Shown: positions 31,462 through 38,361 of the stretch, one piece after another
How positions within the stretch are numbered: the stretch's first letter is position 1
Layout: each line of letters begins with the position of its first letter
Source: JAMOAD01 sp023621955
GTDB lineage: Bacteria > Acidobacteriota > Aminicenantia > JAMOAD01
Length of the DNA: 43,522 nt
Assembly: GCA_035403085.1 (NCBI GenBank)
Contig: DAONEM010000016.1
Location: 1-43,522 of the forward strand
Reading direction: 5' to 3'
The notes under the pieces: generated by a model
Databases searched by the model: none
Seen by the model: only the letters and a program-made list of their open reading frames with translations
Told to the model about the DNA's origin: nothing
Translations under genes and position numbers: made by a program

Positions 31462-31568
31462 ACCTCCGATGAAGGAATAGGGTCAGAGCGAAACCTGGGG
31501 GCATCCCGAACGCTAACCCCTCGTTGGGAGGGATCCGCGCTCGGGCATCACATGATCATTCCGGAGGT
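31462..31568 (-). promoter_or_regulatory. Putative translational attenuator: anti-SD / SD pairing around a long hairpin
   Basis: In minus-strand RNA, ACCTCCG (31568-31562, inside the leader ORF) is perfectly complementary to CGGAGGT (31468-31462), the ribosome binding site of the DUF39 gene. After a 2-base bulge the pairing continues for 4 more pairs (31559-31556 with 31472-31469). Between them lies a hairpin: a 9-pair outer stem (31545-31537 with 31513-31505), a 1x1 mismatch, an 8-pair inner stem (31535-31528 with 31522-31515) and a 5-base loop. Three of its pairs are G-U on the minus strand and would be A-C mismatches on the plus strand, supporting this orientation. The hairpin is not followed by a T run, so it is not a terminator. 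Closing the long-range stem should block translation of the operon. Confidence 0.6.
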
Positions 31569-31589
31569 GAAACGTAGATAGTCTTTCAT
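31548..31589 (-). CDS. Leader peptide (13 residues) ending Met-Ile-Met ahead of the homocysteine operon
   Basis: The reading frame is MKDYLRFTSGMIM then TGA. Its ATG lies 10 bases after a good -10 element, so it would be translated from the very 5' end of the mRNA, as with other apparently leaderless genes in this window. Codons 8-10 contain the anti-Shine-Dalgarno ACCTCCG, and codons 11 and 13 are Met. A ribosome paused at these Met codons would cover the anti-SD. The frame is also open upstream to 31745, but that region lies before the promoter. A second micro-ORF (11 codons) starts by TGATG overlap at 31548 and runs through the hairpin. Confidence 0.5.
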   Translation of the reverse strand: MKDYLRFTSGMIM

Positions 31590-31599
31590 GGCCGTACCT

Positions 31600-31628
31600 T
31601 CATTACAGGAAAGAGGGAGGGTTGTCAA
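31600..31628 (-). promoter_or_regulatory. Promoter of the leader and homocysteine operon
   Basis: On the minus strand TTGACA (31628-31623), a 17-base spacer, TAATGA (31605-31600). Transcription should begin near 31593, three or four bases before the leader ATG and about 140 bases before the DUF39 start codon. Confidence 0.65.
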
Positions 31629-31664
31629 GAAGGGGGAGGAAACAGAGCCGTCCAGGGGTTCGCC

Positions 31665-31694
31665 TTGACAGAAACCGACCCCTTGGGGTACTAT
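31665..31694 (+). promoter_or_regulatory. Promoter of thiC
   Basis: TTGACA (31665-31670), an 18-base spacer, TACTAT (31689-31694). The transcript would start near 31701, leaving a leader of about 43 bases, too short for the TPP riboswitch that often precedes thiC. Confidence 0.65.
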
Positions 31695-31743
31695 TTCCAC
31701 TAGCTTCCGCCCTTCCGGACGGATTGAACATGAGGAGAGTGCC

Positions 31744-33051
31744 ATGACACAACTTCAAAAAGCCCGCCGTCAGGAGACGACGCCGGAGATGGAAAGGGTG
31801 GCCGCGAAAGAGGGCCTTCTGACCGTCGAAGTCCGTCATCAAATCGCGGAGGGGAAGGTGGTCATACCCGCCAACGTCAACCATAAGAATCTCGAACCTA
31901 TGGGGATCGGCGAAGGGATGACAACGAAGATCAACGCCAACATAGGGACATCCTTGGACTTTCCCGATCAGGCCAGGGAGATAGAGAAAATGGAGACCGC
32001 CGTCCGTTACGGGGCCCACACCATCATGGACCTCTCCACAGGCGGTAAAGTCGACGAGATCCGCCGGCAGATCCTCTCCCGTTGCTCGGTTCCCCTGGGA
32101 ACGGTTCCGATCTACCAGGTGGCCACCGAAACGATCGCCAAGAGGAAGGCGATCGTGGACATGAACATCGACGACATCCTAGACGTTATCCGCCGTCAGG
32201 CGGAAGATGGAGTCGACTTCATGACCATCCATGCCGGGTTGACCCTGCATGCCGTGGAAAGGATCAAGAAACAGAACCGTCTCATGGGAGTCGTCTCCAG
32301 GGGCGGGTCTTTCTTGACGGCTTGGATCATGAAGAACCAGAAAGAGAACCCTTTCTATGAACACTTCGATAAAATCTTGGATATAGCCGAAGAGTACGAC
32401 GTCACCATGAGCCTGGGAGATGCCCTAAGGCCGGGTTCACTCTACGATGCCACCGACCGCCCTCAGATCGACGAACTAATCATCCTGGGAGAACTCGTTG
32501 ACCGTTGTCGGGAGCGGGGTGTGCAGGTGATGGTGGAGGGGCCTGGCCATGTTCCCCTCGATCAGATCGTGACCAACGTGAAGCTGGAGAAGAGACTTGC
32601 CCATGGGGCTCCCTTCTACGTGCTCGGCCCGTTGGTGACCGATGTGGCTCCCGGGTACGACCACATCGTTGGAGCCATCGGGGGCGCCATCGCCGCCTCT
32701 GCCGGCGCCGATTACCTCTGCTACGTCACCCCCGCTGAACATCTGGGCCTTCCCGGTCCCGACGAGGTGAGGCAGGGGGTCATAGCCTCGTTGATCGCCG
32801 CCCATGCCGCCGACATCATGAAATTCCCCGGGCGGGCCCTCCAGTGGGATGACAAGATGTCCCAGGCCCGTAGGTCTTTGGACTGGAAGGCACAGAGGGA
32901 GCTCGCCATCGATCCCGATCGATTCGATGAGATCAGGAACAAGTACAAGAGCTCTTCCGACGCTTGCTCCATGTGTGGAGACCTCTGCGCGCTGAAGATC
33001 GTCGACGAGTGCTTCGGCATCAACAGAAGCGGTTACAAGAAACAACTCTGA
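31744..33051 (+). CDS. thiC: Phosphomethylpyrimidine synthase ThiC
   Basis: The protein is 435 residues, the short ThiC form lacking the N-terminal domain of the E. coli enzyme. Motifs in order: VVIPANVNHKNLEPMGIGEG, TKINANIGTS, GAHTIMDLSTGG, TIHAGLTLHAVERI, MVEGPGHVPLDQI, YVLGPLVTDVAPGYDHIVGAIGG, and the C-terminal 4Fe-4S site CSMCGDLCALK. ThiC uses radical SAM chemistry to turn aminoimidazole ribotide into the thiamine pyrimidine. TGAGGAGAG lies upstream of the ATG. It diverges from the homocysteine operon; both consume or feed S-adenosylmethionine metabolism, though shared control is only inference. Confidence 0.96.
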   Translation: MTQLQKARRQETTPEMERVAAKEGLLTVEVRHQIAEGKVVIPANVNHKNLEPMGIGEGMTTKINANIGTSLDFPDQAREIEKMETAVRYGAHTIMDLSTGGKVDEIRRQILSRCSVPLGTVPIYQVATETIAKRKAIVDMNIDDILDVIRRQAEDGVDFMTIHAGLTLHAVERIKKQNRLMGVVSRGGSFLTAWIMKNQKENPFYEHFDKILDIAEEYDVTMSLGDALRPGSLYDATDRPQIDELIILGELVDRCRERGVQVMVEGPGHVPLDQIVTNVKLEKRLAHGAPFYVLGPLVTDVAPGYDHIVGAIGGAIAASAGADYLCYVTPAEHLGLPGPDEVRQGVIASLIAAHAADIMKFPGRALQWDDKMSQARRSLDWKAQRELAIDPDRFDEIRNKYKSSSDACSMCGDLCALKIVDECFGINRSGYKKQL

Positions 33052-33091
33052 AGAGGCGAGCCTTGAGAGGGGGCCCGGCGGAGGAACGATG

Positions 33092-33898
33092 ATGAAGGTG
33101 ATCTTCCACGGCGTCCGCGGGAGTCGTGCCTGCCCGGGTCCCGAGTACCTCGCCTTCGGCGGCAACACCTCCTGCGTGGAGGTGGCGACCGAGAGGGTGA
33201 GAGTCCTCTTCGACGCGGGGACCGGCCTCTCCCGGGTCGCCTGCAGAGGGGATTCCCGTCCCATCGTCCTTCTCCTCTCCCACTCCCACTACGACCACCT
33301 GCAAGGGCTCCCTTTCTTCGCCCCTCTCTTCGACCCTCAAGGGCCGGCCGTGGAGGTTTACGGGCCTTCAGGGAACAGGGACGGCTTCAAGAGGCTTCTG
33401 TCACGCTTCATGGACCCCCGTTTCCTTCCCTTCACAATTGAAGCCTTTGTCAACCCGAAGCTGAGCCTTTCAACCCTCCGGAGCTGTTCGACTCCGACTC
33501 TGCTCTTCTCGAAAAAGGGTGTTACCCTTCACTCTCTCCACCTTCCCGCTCATCCCCGGCAGGGGGTCTTCCTCTTCTCCCTCTCCTCGGGGGGACGGAA
33601 GGTTGTCTACGCTTCGGATATCGAACTCGACGCCTCCATGGAGGAGAGGGCGCAGCCTTTTCTCCAGGGGGCGGACCTGGCCATCCTCGACTCCCACTAC
33701 CGGGAGAGTGACCTAAAGGTCGGCTACGGCCACTCCTCTTTCCTGCGGGCCTACTCCTTGACCCGTCTGGCGGGTGTGAAACGAACCTTCTTCTTCCACT
33801 TCGCTCCGGAGATGGTCGATTCTCTTCTCGAAGAGGAGAGGGTGAAGTGGTTGGGGAGAGCCGAGATGGCCCGAGAGGGCCTGGAGGTGGAGCTATGA
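33092..33898 (+). CDS. Metallo-beta-lactamase-fold hydrolase
   Basis: The protein is 268 residues. The N-terminus GVRGSRACPGPEYLAFGGNTSCVEV matches the COG1235-like group often labelled cAMP-phosphodiesterase-like or PhnP-like. The metal motif is LLSHSHYDHLQGLPFF (HxHxDH variant), followed by VYASDIELDASME and LDSHYRESD with GYGHSSF. These place two metal ions for phosphodiester or related hydrolysis; the substrate is unknown. I chose the ATG at 33092, with GGAGG 7 bases upstream; an adjacent ATG at 33089 is also possible. The stop overlaps the next gene (ATGA). Confidence 0.82.
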   Translation: MKVIFHGVRGSRACPGPEYLAFGGNTSCVEVATERVRVLFDAGTGLSRVACRGDSRPIVLLLSHSHYDHLQGLPFFAPLFDPQGPAVEVYGPSGNRDGFKRLLSRFMDPRFLPFTIEAFVNPKLSLSTLRSCSTPTLLFSKKGVTLHSLHLPAHPRQGVFLFSLSSGGRKVVYASDIELDASMEERAQPFLQGADLAILDSHYRESDLKVGYGHSSFLRAYSLTRLAGVKRTFFFHFAPEMVDSLLEEERVKWLGRAEMAREGLEVEL

Positions 33899-35316
33899 CC
33901 GTTCATTTTGGGACCGGTGGTTGGCGCGGGAAGATGGGACGGGACTTTACCTTCTCCTCCCTGAGACTCATGGTCCAGGCCTTGTCCGAAGGGGTGAGAA
34001 GGGAGAACCCGGAAGGGGAGATCCTTTGGGCCGTTGACTTTGACAGCCGCTACTCTTCCAATAACTACGCTCAAGAGGCCGTGGGAGTTCTCTCCAGGAA
34101 CGGTTTTCGGGTTTGTCTTCCCTTTAGGGACGCCCCCCTTCCGGCTCTGACCTACCAAATCTTGAGCAACTCCCTGAAGGGAGGGCTCATGGTGACCGCC
34201 TCCAACAACCCTCCGGAGTACAACGGGGTGAAACTCTTCGGCTCCGATGGGGCCTCCTTCAACGACAGCAGGCTTCGGGAGCTTGAAAGGGATGTAGAGA
34301 GGCTGAAGGAGACCTACAGCTACGTCCCCAGGTACCCACGGCAGGAGCGGGTCGAGCGGAAGGATTTTCAGGGTCCCTATCTGGAACTCCTCAACCGCCA
34401 GATCGATGTCGGCCTCATCAAGAGGGCGGGGTTGAAGGTGATCGTCGACCCTCTCTTCGGGACCGCCAGGGAGTATATCGATCGGTTCTTCCTCGAAAAC
34501 GATCTCTGGGTGGAGGCGATTCACAGCTTCATGGACCCGGGCTTTGGAGGGTTGAACCCGAGCATCTACCCCCAGAACCTCCGAGAGCTTCGGGATAAAG
34601 TCGTCGAGACGGGTAGCAACCTGGGAATCGCCATCGATCTGGACGGCGACCGCTTCGGGATTCTCGACGAGAGAGGGAGCTACGTACATCCCAACACGGT
34701 GCTGGCCCTTCTTCTCGACTACCTGATTACGGTCAAGGGTTTTCGAGGGAGGATAGGCAAGTCCATCGCCACGACGGCGCTCCTGGAAGATGTGGCGGTT
34801 TCCCACGGCCTAGAGGTTATAGAAACCCCTGTGGGGGCCAAGTACATCTCCGGAGCCATTACGAGGGGAGAGATCGACTTCGGCGCCGAGCAGAGCGCCG
34901 GCTTCTGGCTCAGGGACCACCTTCCTGAGAAGGATGGAATCTATGGTGGACTCCTCATGGCGGAGATGTTGGCCTTCCGTCAAGAACCCCTCTCCCGGAT
35001 CGTCAAAGATTTTTCCAGACGTTACCCTCGACGCCGGGTTGGTTGGGAGCGACGCATCCCCCTCTCACCCCATTCCGTTGACATTTACGAGGGCTTTTGT
35101 CATAGTAGTTGGGCTGATGCGGAGGGCCGAAGGGTTGCGAAAGAGATGACCGGGGACGGGAAGAAGGTGGTCTTTGACGATGGGAGCTGGCTGCTGGTCC
35201 GGAAATCCGGAACCGAGCCCTACCTTCGCTTTTACGCCGAGGCGGGGACCCTTGTCGAGGCCCGGAGGCTGATCGCCCTTTCCATGAAAAGGTGGCAGGA
35301 TGCCAAAGGGCATTGA
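33895..35316 (+). CDS. Phosphohexomutase (phosphoglucomutase/phosphomannomutase family)
   Basis: The protein is 473 residues from the ATG at 33895, which overlaps the preceding stop. FGTGGWRGKMG opens the protein. The phosphoserine loop is GGLMVTASNNPPEYNGVKLF near residue 100, the metal loop is IAIDLDGDRFGIL, the sugar-binding loop is GAEQSAGFWL, and the C-terminal phosphate site is VRKSGTEPYLRFYAEA. It interconverts hexose 1- and 6-phosphates for cell-wall or storage sugars; glucose versus mannose preference cannot be read by eye. The next gene starts inside its last 17 bases. Confidence 0.9.
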   Translation: MTVHFGTGGWRGKMGRDFTFSSLRLMVQALSEGVRRENPEGEILWAVDFDSRYSSNNYAQEAVGVLSRNGFRVCLPFRDAPLPALTYQILSNSLKGGLMVTASNNPPEYNGVKLFGSDGASFNDSRLRELERDVERLKETYSYVPRYPRQERVERKDFQGPYLELLNRQIDVGLIKRAGLKVIVDPLFGTAREYIDRFFLENDLWVEAIHSFMDPGFGGLNPSIYPQNLRELRDKVVETGSNLGIAIDLDGDRFGILDERGSYVHPNTVLALLLDYLITVKGFRGRIGKSIATTALLEDVAVSHGLEVIETPVGAKYISGAITRGEIDFGAEQSAGFWLRDHLPEKDGIYGGLLMAEMLAFRQEPLSRIVKDFSRRYPRRRVGWERRIPLSPHSVDIYEGFCHSSWADAEGRRVAKEMTGDGKKVVFDDGSWLLVRKSGTEPYLRFYAEAGTLVEARRLIALSMKRWQDAKGH

Positions 35317-35614
35317 GTGGTCGCCGGCGCGCAAGGCCCTTCTGATCTTTTCCTTCTTCATCGTGGTGACCATCGTCCTCACCTCTTTCTTCGGAAGGAG
35401 AGGGGTGATGGAAATCTTCCGTTACAAAGACGAGATTCGGAACCTGGAGGTACGGATTGCGAACCTGGAGCGGGAGAAGAAGAGGCTTGAGATCGAGATA
35501 CGCGAGTTGGAGAACAACGAGATGGCCGTTGAGCCTATCGCGAGGCAGGAGTTGTGGTATATGAAGGAGGGTGAAGTGGTGGTTCTTCTGCGTCACCCCG
35601 GAGGTGGTTCATGA
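35300..35614 (+). CDS. FtsB/DivIC-like septum formation protein
   Basis: The protein is 104 residues. A short cytoplasmic segment is followed by one membrane helix (ALLIFSFFIVVTIVLTSFF), then a coiled coil (IRNLEVRIANLEREKKRLEIEIRELENN), and then the conserved end IARQELWYMKEGEVVV, close to the FtsB/DivIC consensus (ARxELGMxxPGExv). These proteins link FtsL and FtsQ in the divisome. The start overlaps the mutase by 17 bases and the stop overlaps nfeD by 4. Confidence 0.85.
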   Translation: MPKGIEWSPARKALLIFSFFIVVTIVLTSFFGRRGVMEIFRYKDEIRNLEVRIANLEREKKRLEIEIRELENNEMAVEPIARQELWYMKEGEVVVLLRHPGGGS

Positions 35615-36912
35615 AGAGGGAGTCTTCGACTTTACTTGGCCTCTTCTGTGCCCTGTTTCTTCTCTTCCCTTCTCTTCCCCTCTCAGGAGCAGACCTCCCC
35701 TTTCGGGTCTTACACATGGGCCTCTCTCAGCCCATCCATTCGGTCTCCTCGGCCTACTTGGAGAGAGGCGTGCAAAGGGCTTCCCGAGAGGGATACGATC
35801 TGGTCCTCCTCTCCTTGGATACTCCCGGGGGGCTCGACCGCGCCATGCGCAAGATGATCCAGACGATTCTCTCCAGTCCCGTTCCCGTAGCGGTTTACGT
35901 CTCTCCTTCCGGAGGGAGGGCCGCCTCGGCGGGATTCTTTCTCCTCCAGGCCGGCGACATCGCCGCCATGGCCCCGGGGACGCAGACCGGAGCCGCCCAC
36001 CCGGTGAACCTCTTCGGAAAGAGTGACCCCGTCATGGAGACCAAGGTGATGAACGATGCGGTCTCCTTCATTAGAAACTTGGCCGAGAAGAGGGGACGCG
36101 ACCCTGCCGGCGCCGAGGCGACTGTGAGAAACAGCCGGAGCTTTACGGACCGGGAGGCTTTGGAAGGCCACCTAATCGATCTTGTCTCACCGACGCTTTC
36201 GGGCCTCCTCAACGAACTTCGGGGAAGGCGGATCCGCCGGTTCTCGGGTCTGGAGAGGGTCCTTCCCATAGGAGTTCCCCTGGTGACCTCCTTTCCCATG
36301 AACAGGAAAGAGAGTTTCCTCTCCTTTCTGGCCGATCCGACGCTGGCCTATCTCCTCCTCATGTTCGGCCTCCTGGGGGTCTTCGTGGAGTTCACCCACC
36401 CCGGAGGGATCGTCGCAGGGCTCTCGGGAGGAGTCTGTCTGATCTTCGCGGCCATGGCCTTTCAGATCCTGCCTATCAACGTCACCGGCCTCTTCTTGAT
36501 CATCCTTTCGGTGTGCCTCTTCATCGCCGAGATCAAGGTTCAGGGTTTCGGTGTTCTGGGAATCGGTGGAGCCATCGCTATGGTCTTGGGCTCGGTGATC
36601 CTCATCGACGCCCCTGTTAAGGAGATGAGAATGCCTCTAAGCTTTGTTCTCCCCATTGCCTTCTTCGTTTGTCTCTGCTTCCTCGGTATCCTTCTCCTGG
36701 TCTATCGAACCTACCGCAGGCAGGTTGCGACGGGGAAGGAGGGGCTTGTCGGCGAGGAGGGCAACGCCGTCACCGATCTGTCGCCGTCGGGGAAGGTCTT
36801 CGTCCACGGCGAATGGTGGGATGCCCTTTCAGAGGTTCCCGTTCTTCAGGGAGAGCGTGTCGTCGTAATAAAGAAAGAGGGAATGCTCTTGAGAGTGGAA
36901 CCGAAAAAATGA
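35611..36912 (+). CDS. NfeD-family membrane serine protease (NfeD1b type)
   Basis: The protein is 433 residues. It has a signal peptide (residues 1-26), then a ClpP-like protease domain: LVLLSLDTPGGLDRAMRKMIQTI, VAVYVSPSGGRAASAGFFLLQAGDIAAMAPGTQTGAAHP. The serine in AASAG and a lysine in KVMNDAVSFIRNLAEKRGR are the likely catalytic dyad. Four or five membrane helices follow (236-360), then a C-terminal OB-fold NfeD domain (GNAVTDLSPSGKVFVHGEWWDALSE). Family members cleave stomatin-like proteins; the next gene encodes a slipin, the classic NfeD-stomatin pair. Confidence 0.92.
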   Translation: MKRESSTLLGLFCALFLLFPSLPLSGADLPFRVLHMGLSQPIHSVSSAYLERGVQRASREGYDLVLLSLDTPGGLDRAMRKMIQTILSSPVPVAVYVSPSGGRAASAGFFLLQAGDIAAMAPGTQTGAAHPVNLFGKSDPVMETKVMNDAVSFIRNLAEKRGRDPAGAEATVRNSRSFTDREALEGHLIDLVSPTLSGLLNELRGRRIRRFSGLERVLPIGVPLVTSFPMNRKESFLSFLADPTLAYLLLMFGLLGVFVEFTHPGGIVAGLSGGVCLIFAAMAFQILPINVTGLFLIILSVCLFIAEIKVQGFGVLGIGGAIAMVLGSVILIDAPVKEMRMPLSFVLPIAFFVCLCFLGILLLVYRTYRRQVATGKEGLVGEEGNAVTDLSPSGKVFVHGEWWDALSEVPVLQGERVVVIKKEGMLLRVEPKK

Positions 36913-36931
36913 GTGCACCAGGAGGTGTCCA

Positions 36932-37699
36932 ATGGTTGTAGAGCTCTATATGGTTTTCGCGGTCCTTTTCTTTTACCTGCTCTTCAGTTGCGTCCGTATT
37001 CTCAAAGAGTACGAGAGGGCGGTTGTCTTTCGTTTAGGGCGGGTGTTGGGAGGAACCAAGGGCCCGGGGCTCATCCTCCTCCTCCCCTTCGGTATCGATA
37101 AACTTGTAAAGGTTGGTCTCAGGACTATCGTTCTGGATGTTCCGCCCCAAGACGTCATCACCAAGGACAACGTCTCGGTAAAGGTCAACGCCGTCGTCTA
37201 CTTCCGGGTTCTTGAGCCGATCAAGGCGGTCATCGAGGTTCAGGACTACCTCTACGCCACCTCGCAGCTGGCCCAGACGACCCTCCGTTCCGTTCTTGGA
37301 CAGGTGGAGCTCGACAGCCTTCTCTCCGAGAGGGAACAGCTGAACACGAGGATCCAGACGATTCTAGACAAGCACACCGACCCTTGGGGGATTAAGGTGA
37401 CCATGGTGGAGATCAAGCACGTTGATCTGCCCCAGGAGATGCAGAGGGCAATGGCCAGGCAGGCCGAGGCCGAAAGGGAGAAGAGGGCCAAGATCATCCA
37501 CGCCGAAGGGGAGTTCAAGTCTTCGGCTCAGCTCAAGGATGCTGCGGATGTGATCGCCGCCAACCCCGTGACGATCCAGCTCCGTTACCTCCAGACTCTG
37601 AGCGAGATCGCCACGGAGAAGAACTCCACCATCGTCTTCCCCCTGCCCCTGGACATGCTGAACCTTATGCTCAACAGAAAGAGCGGGGAAGGTCAATAA
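36932..37699 (+). CDS. Slipin (stomatin/prohibitin SPFH-domain membrane protein)
   Basis: The protein is 255 residues. One N-terminal membrane helix (VELYMVFAVLFFYLLFSCV) is followed by the SPFH domain: EYERAVVFRLGRVLGGTKGPGLILLLPF, LDVPPQDVITKDNVSVKVNAVVYFRV, YLYATSQLAQTTLRSVLGQVELDSLLSER. Next come a coiled coil (MARQAEAEREKRAKIIHAEGEFKS) and a short C-terminal oligomerisation motif. Slipins scaffold membrane microdomains and are targets of the neighbouring NfeD protease. AGGAGG lies 7 bases before the ATG. Confidence 0.94.
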   Translation: MVVELYMVFAVLFFYLLFSCVRILKEYERAVVFRLGRVLGGTKGPGLILLLPFGIDKLVKVGLRTIVLDVPPQDVITKDNVSVKVNAVVYFRVLEPIKAVIEVQDYLYATSQLAQTTLRSVLGQVELDSLLSEREQLNTRIQTILDKHTDPWGIKVTMVEIKHVDLPQEMQRAMARQAEAEREKRAKIIHAEGEFKSSAQLKDAADVIAANPVTIQLRYLQTLSEIATEKNSTIVFPLPLDMLNLMLNRKSGEGQ

Positions 37700-38361
37700 T
37701 GAGAGAGGGTGGCATCCCGAAGGTTGAATACGATATCGGTTTCGTTCAGATCTTTCTCTTCGTCTTGGTGTTGGTGGCTTTACTGTTGATCTCTTTCGCG
37801 GCAGGCTTCTATTCGGGGAAACGTTCGGCGGCATCCAGCCTCTCCGCTGGGAAAACTGAGACGGTTGAGCGGAAGGCTCCCTCTGAGAAGGCTTCCCTCC
37901 CGGAGAGCCAGAATCCGTCCGCGACGGCTCCGGTCCCGACGGAGAACCCACAACCTCAGGGGGAAGAGGAGACGACAAAGATCACCCCAGGGGATCTCAA
38001 GAGCATGGAAGAGGCCAAGGAGACAAAGGCCGCCGATCTTCCGGCCCCTCTCCCGAAGAAGGAGAGTGAGCCTGCCGCCGTCCAGCCGCAGAAGGTTTCT
38101 TCGGCTCTCCCCCCTCAAGCCGTCGTCTCCGGGAAGGGGTACTTTGTTCAGATCGCCGCGTTGGAGGAGAAGGATAAGGCTGATGCCAAGGCCGCTCCCC
38201 TCCGCCAGCGTTACCCTGTGATCGTCGTCCCCCCTCAGGCGGGAGAGGCCCGTCGGTTTTACCGTGTCCGGTTAGGGCCCTTCCCTTCCAAGGCGAAGGC
38301 GGACGAGGTGAAGCGGGAGGTTTCGAAGGAGTATCCAGACGCCATGGTGAAGCAGTCTTGA
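37699..38361 (+). CDS. SPOR-domain membrane protein
   Basis: The protein is 220 residues. One membrane helix (about 12-36), a low-complexity Pro/Glu/Lys-rich periplasmic linker (37-145), then a C-terminal SPOR domain: KGYFVQIAALEEKDKADAKAAPLRQRYPVIVV, RFYRVRLGPFPSKAKADEVKREV. SPOR domains bind denuded septal peptidoglycan, so the protein probably goes to the division site, in keeping with the FtsB-like gene in the same operon. The start shares one base with the slipin stop; the stop overlaps the following TTG start. Confidence 0.88.
   Translation: MREGGIPKVEYDIGFVQIFLFVLVLVALLLISFAAGFYSGKRSAASSLSAGKTETVERKAPSEKASLPESQNPSATAPVPTENPQPQGEEETTKITPGDLKSMEEAKETKAADLPAPLPKKESEPAAVQPQKVSSALPPQAVVSGKGYFVQIAALEEKDKADAKAAPLRQRYPVIVVPPQAGEARRFYRVRLGPFPSKAKADEVKREVSKEYPDAMVKQS

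Noticed and set aside
31505..31545. The long hairpin as an intrinsic terminator
   Set aside because: No T run follows the stem on the minus strand; the next bases are ATGCCCCC.
31455..31547. Known SAM or SAH riboswitch in front of the homocysteine operon
   Set aside because: The hairpin lacks the conserved cores I know for SAM-I, SAM-II, SAM-IV and SAH classes; the leader-ORF/anti-SD reading explains more.
31695..31743. TPP riboswitch upstream of thiC
   Set aside because: The mRNA leader from the visible promoter is about 43 bases and lacks the conserved CUGAGA and ACCUGAU elements.
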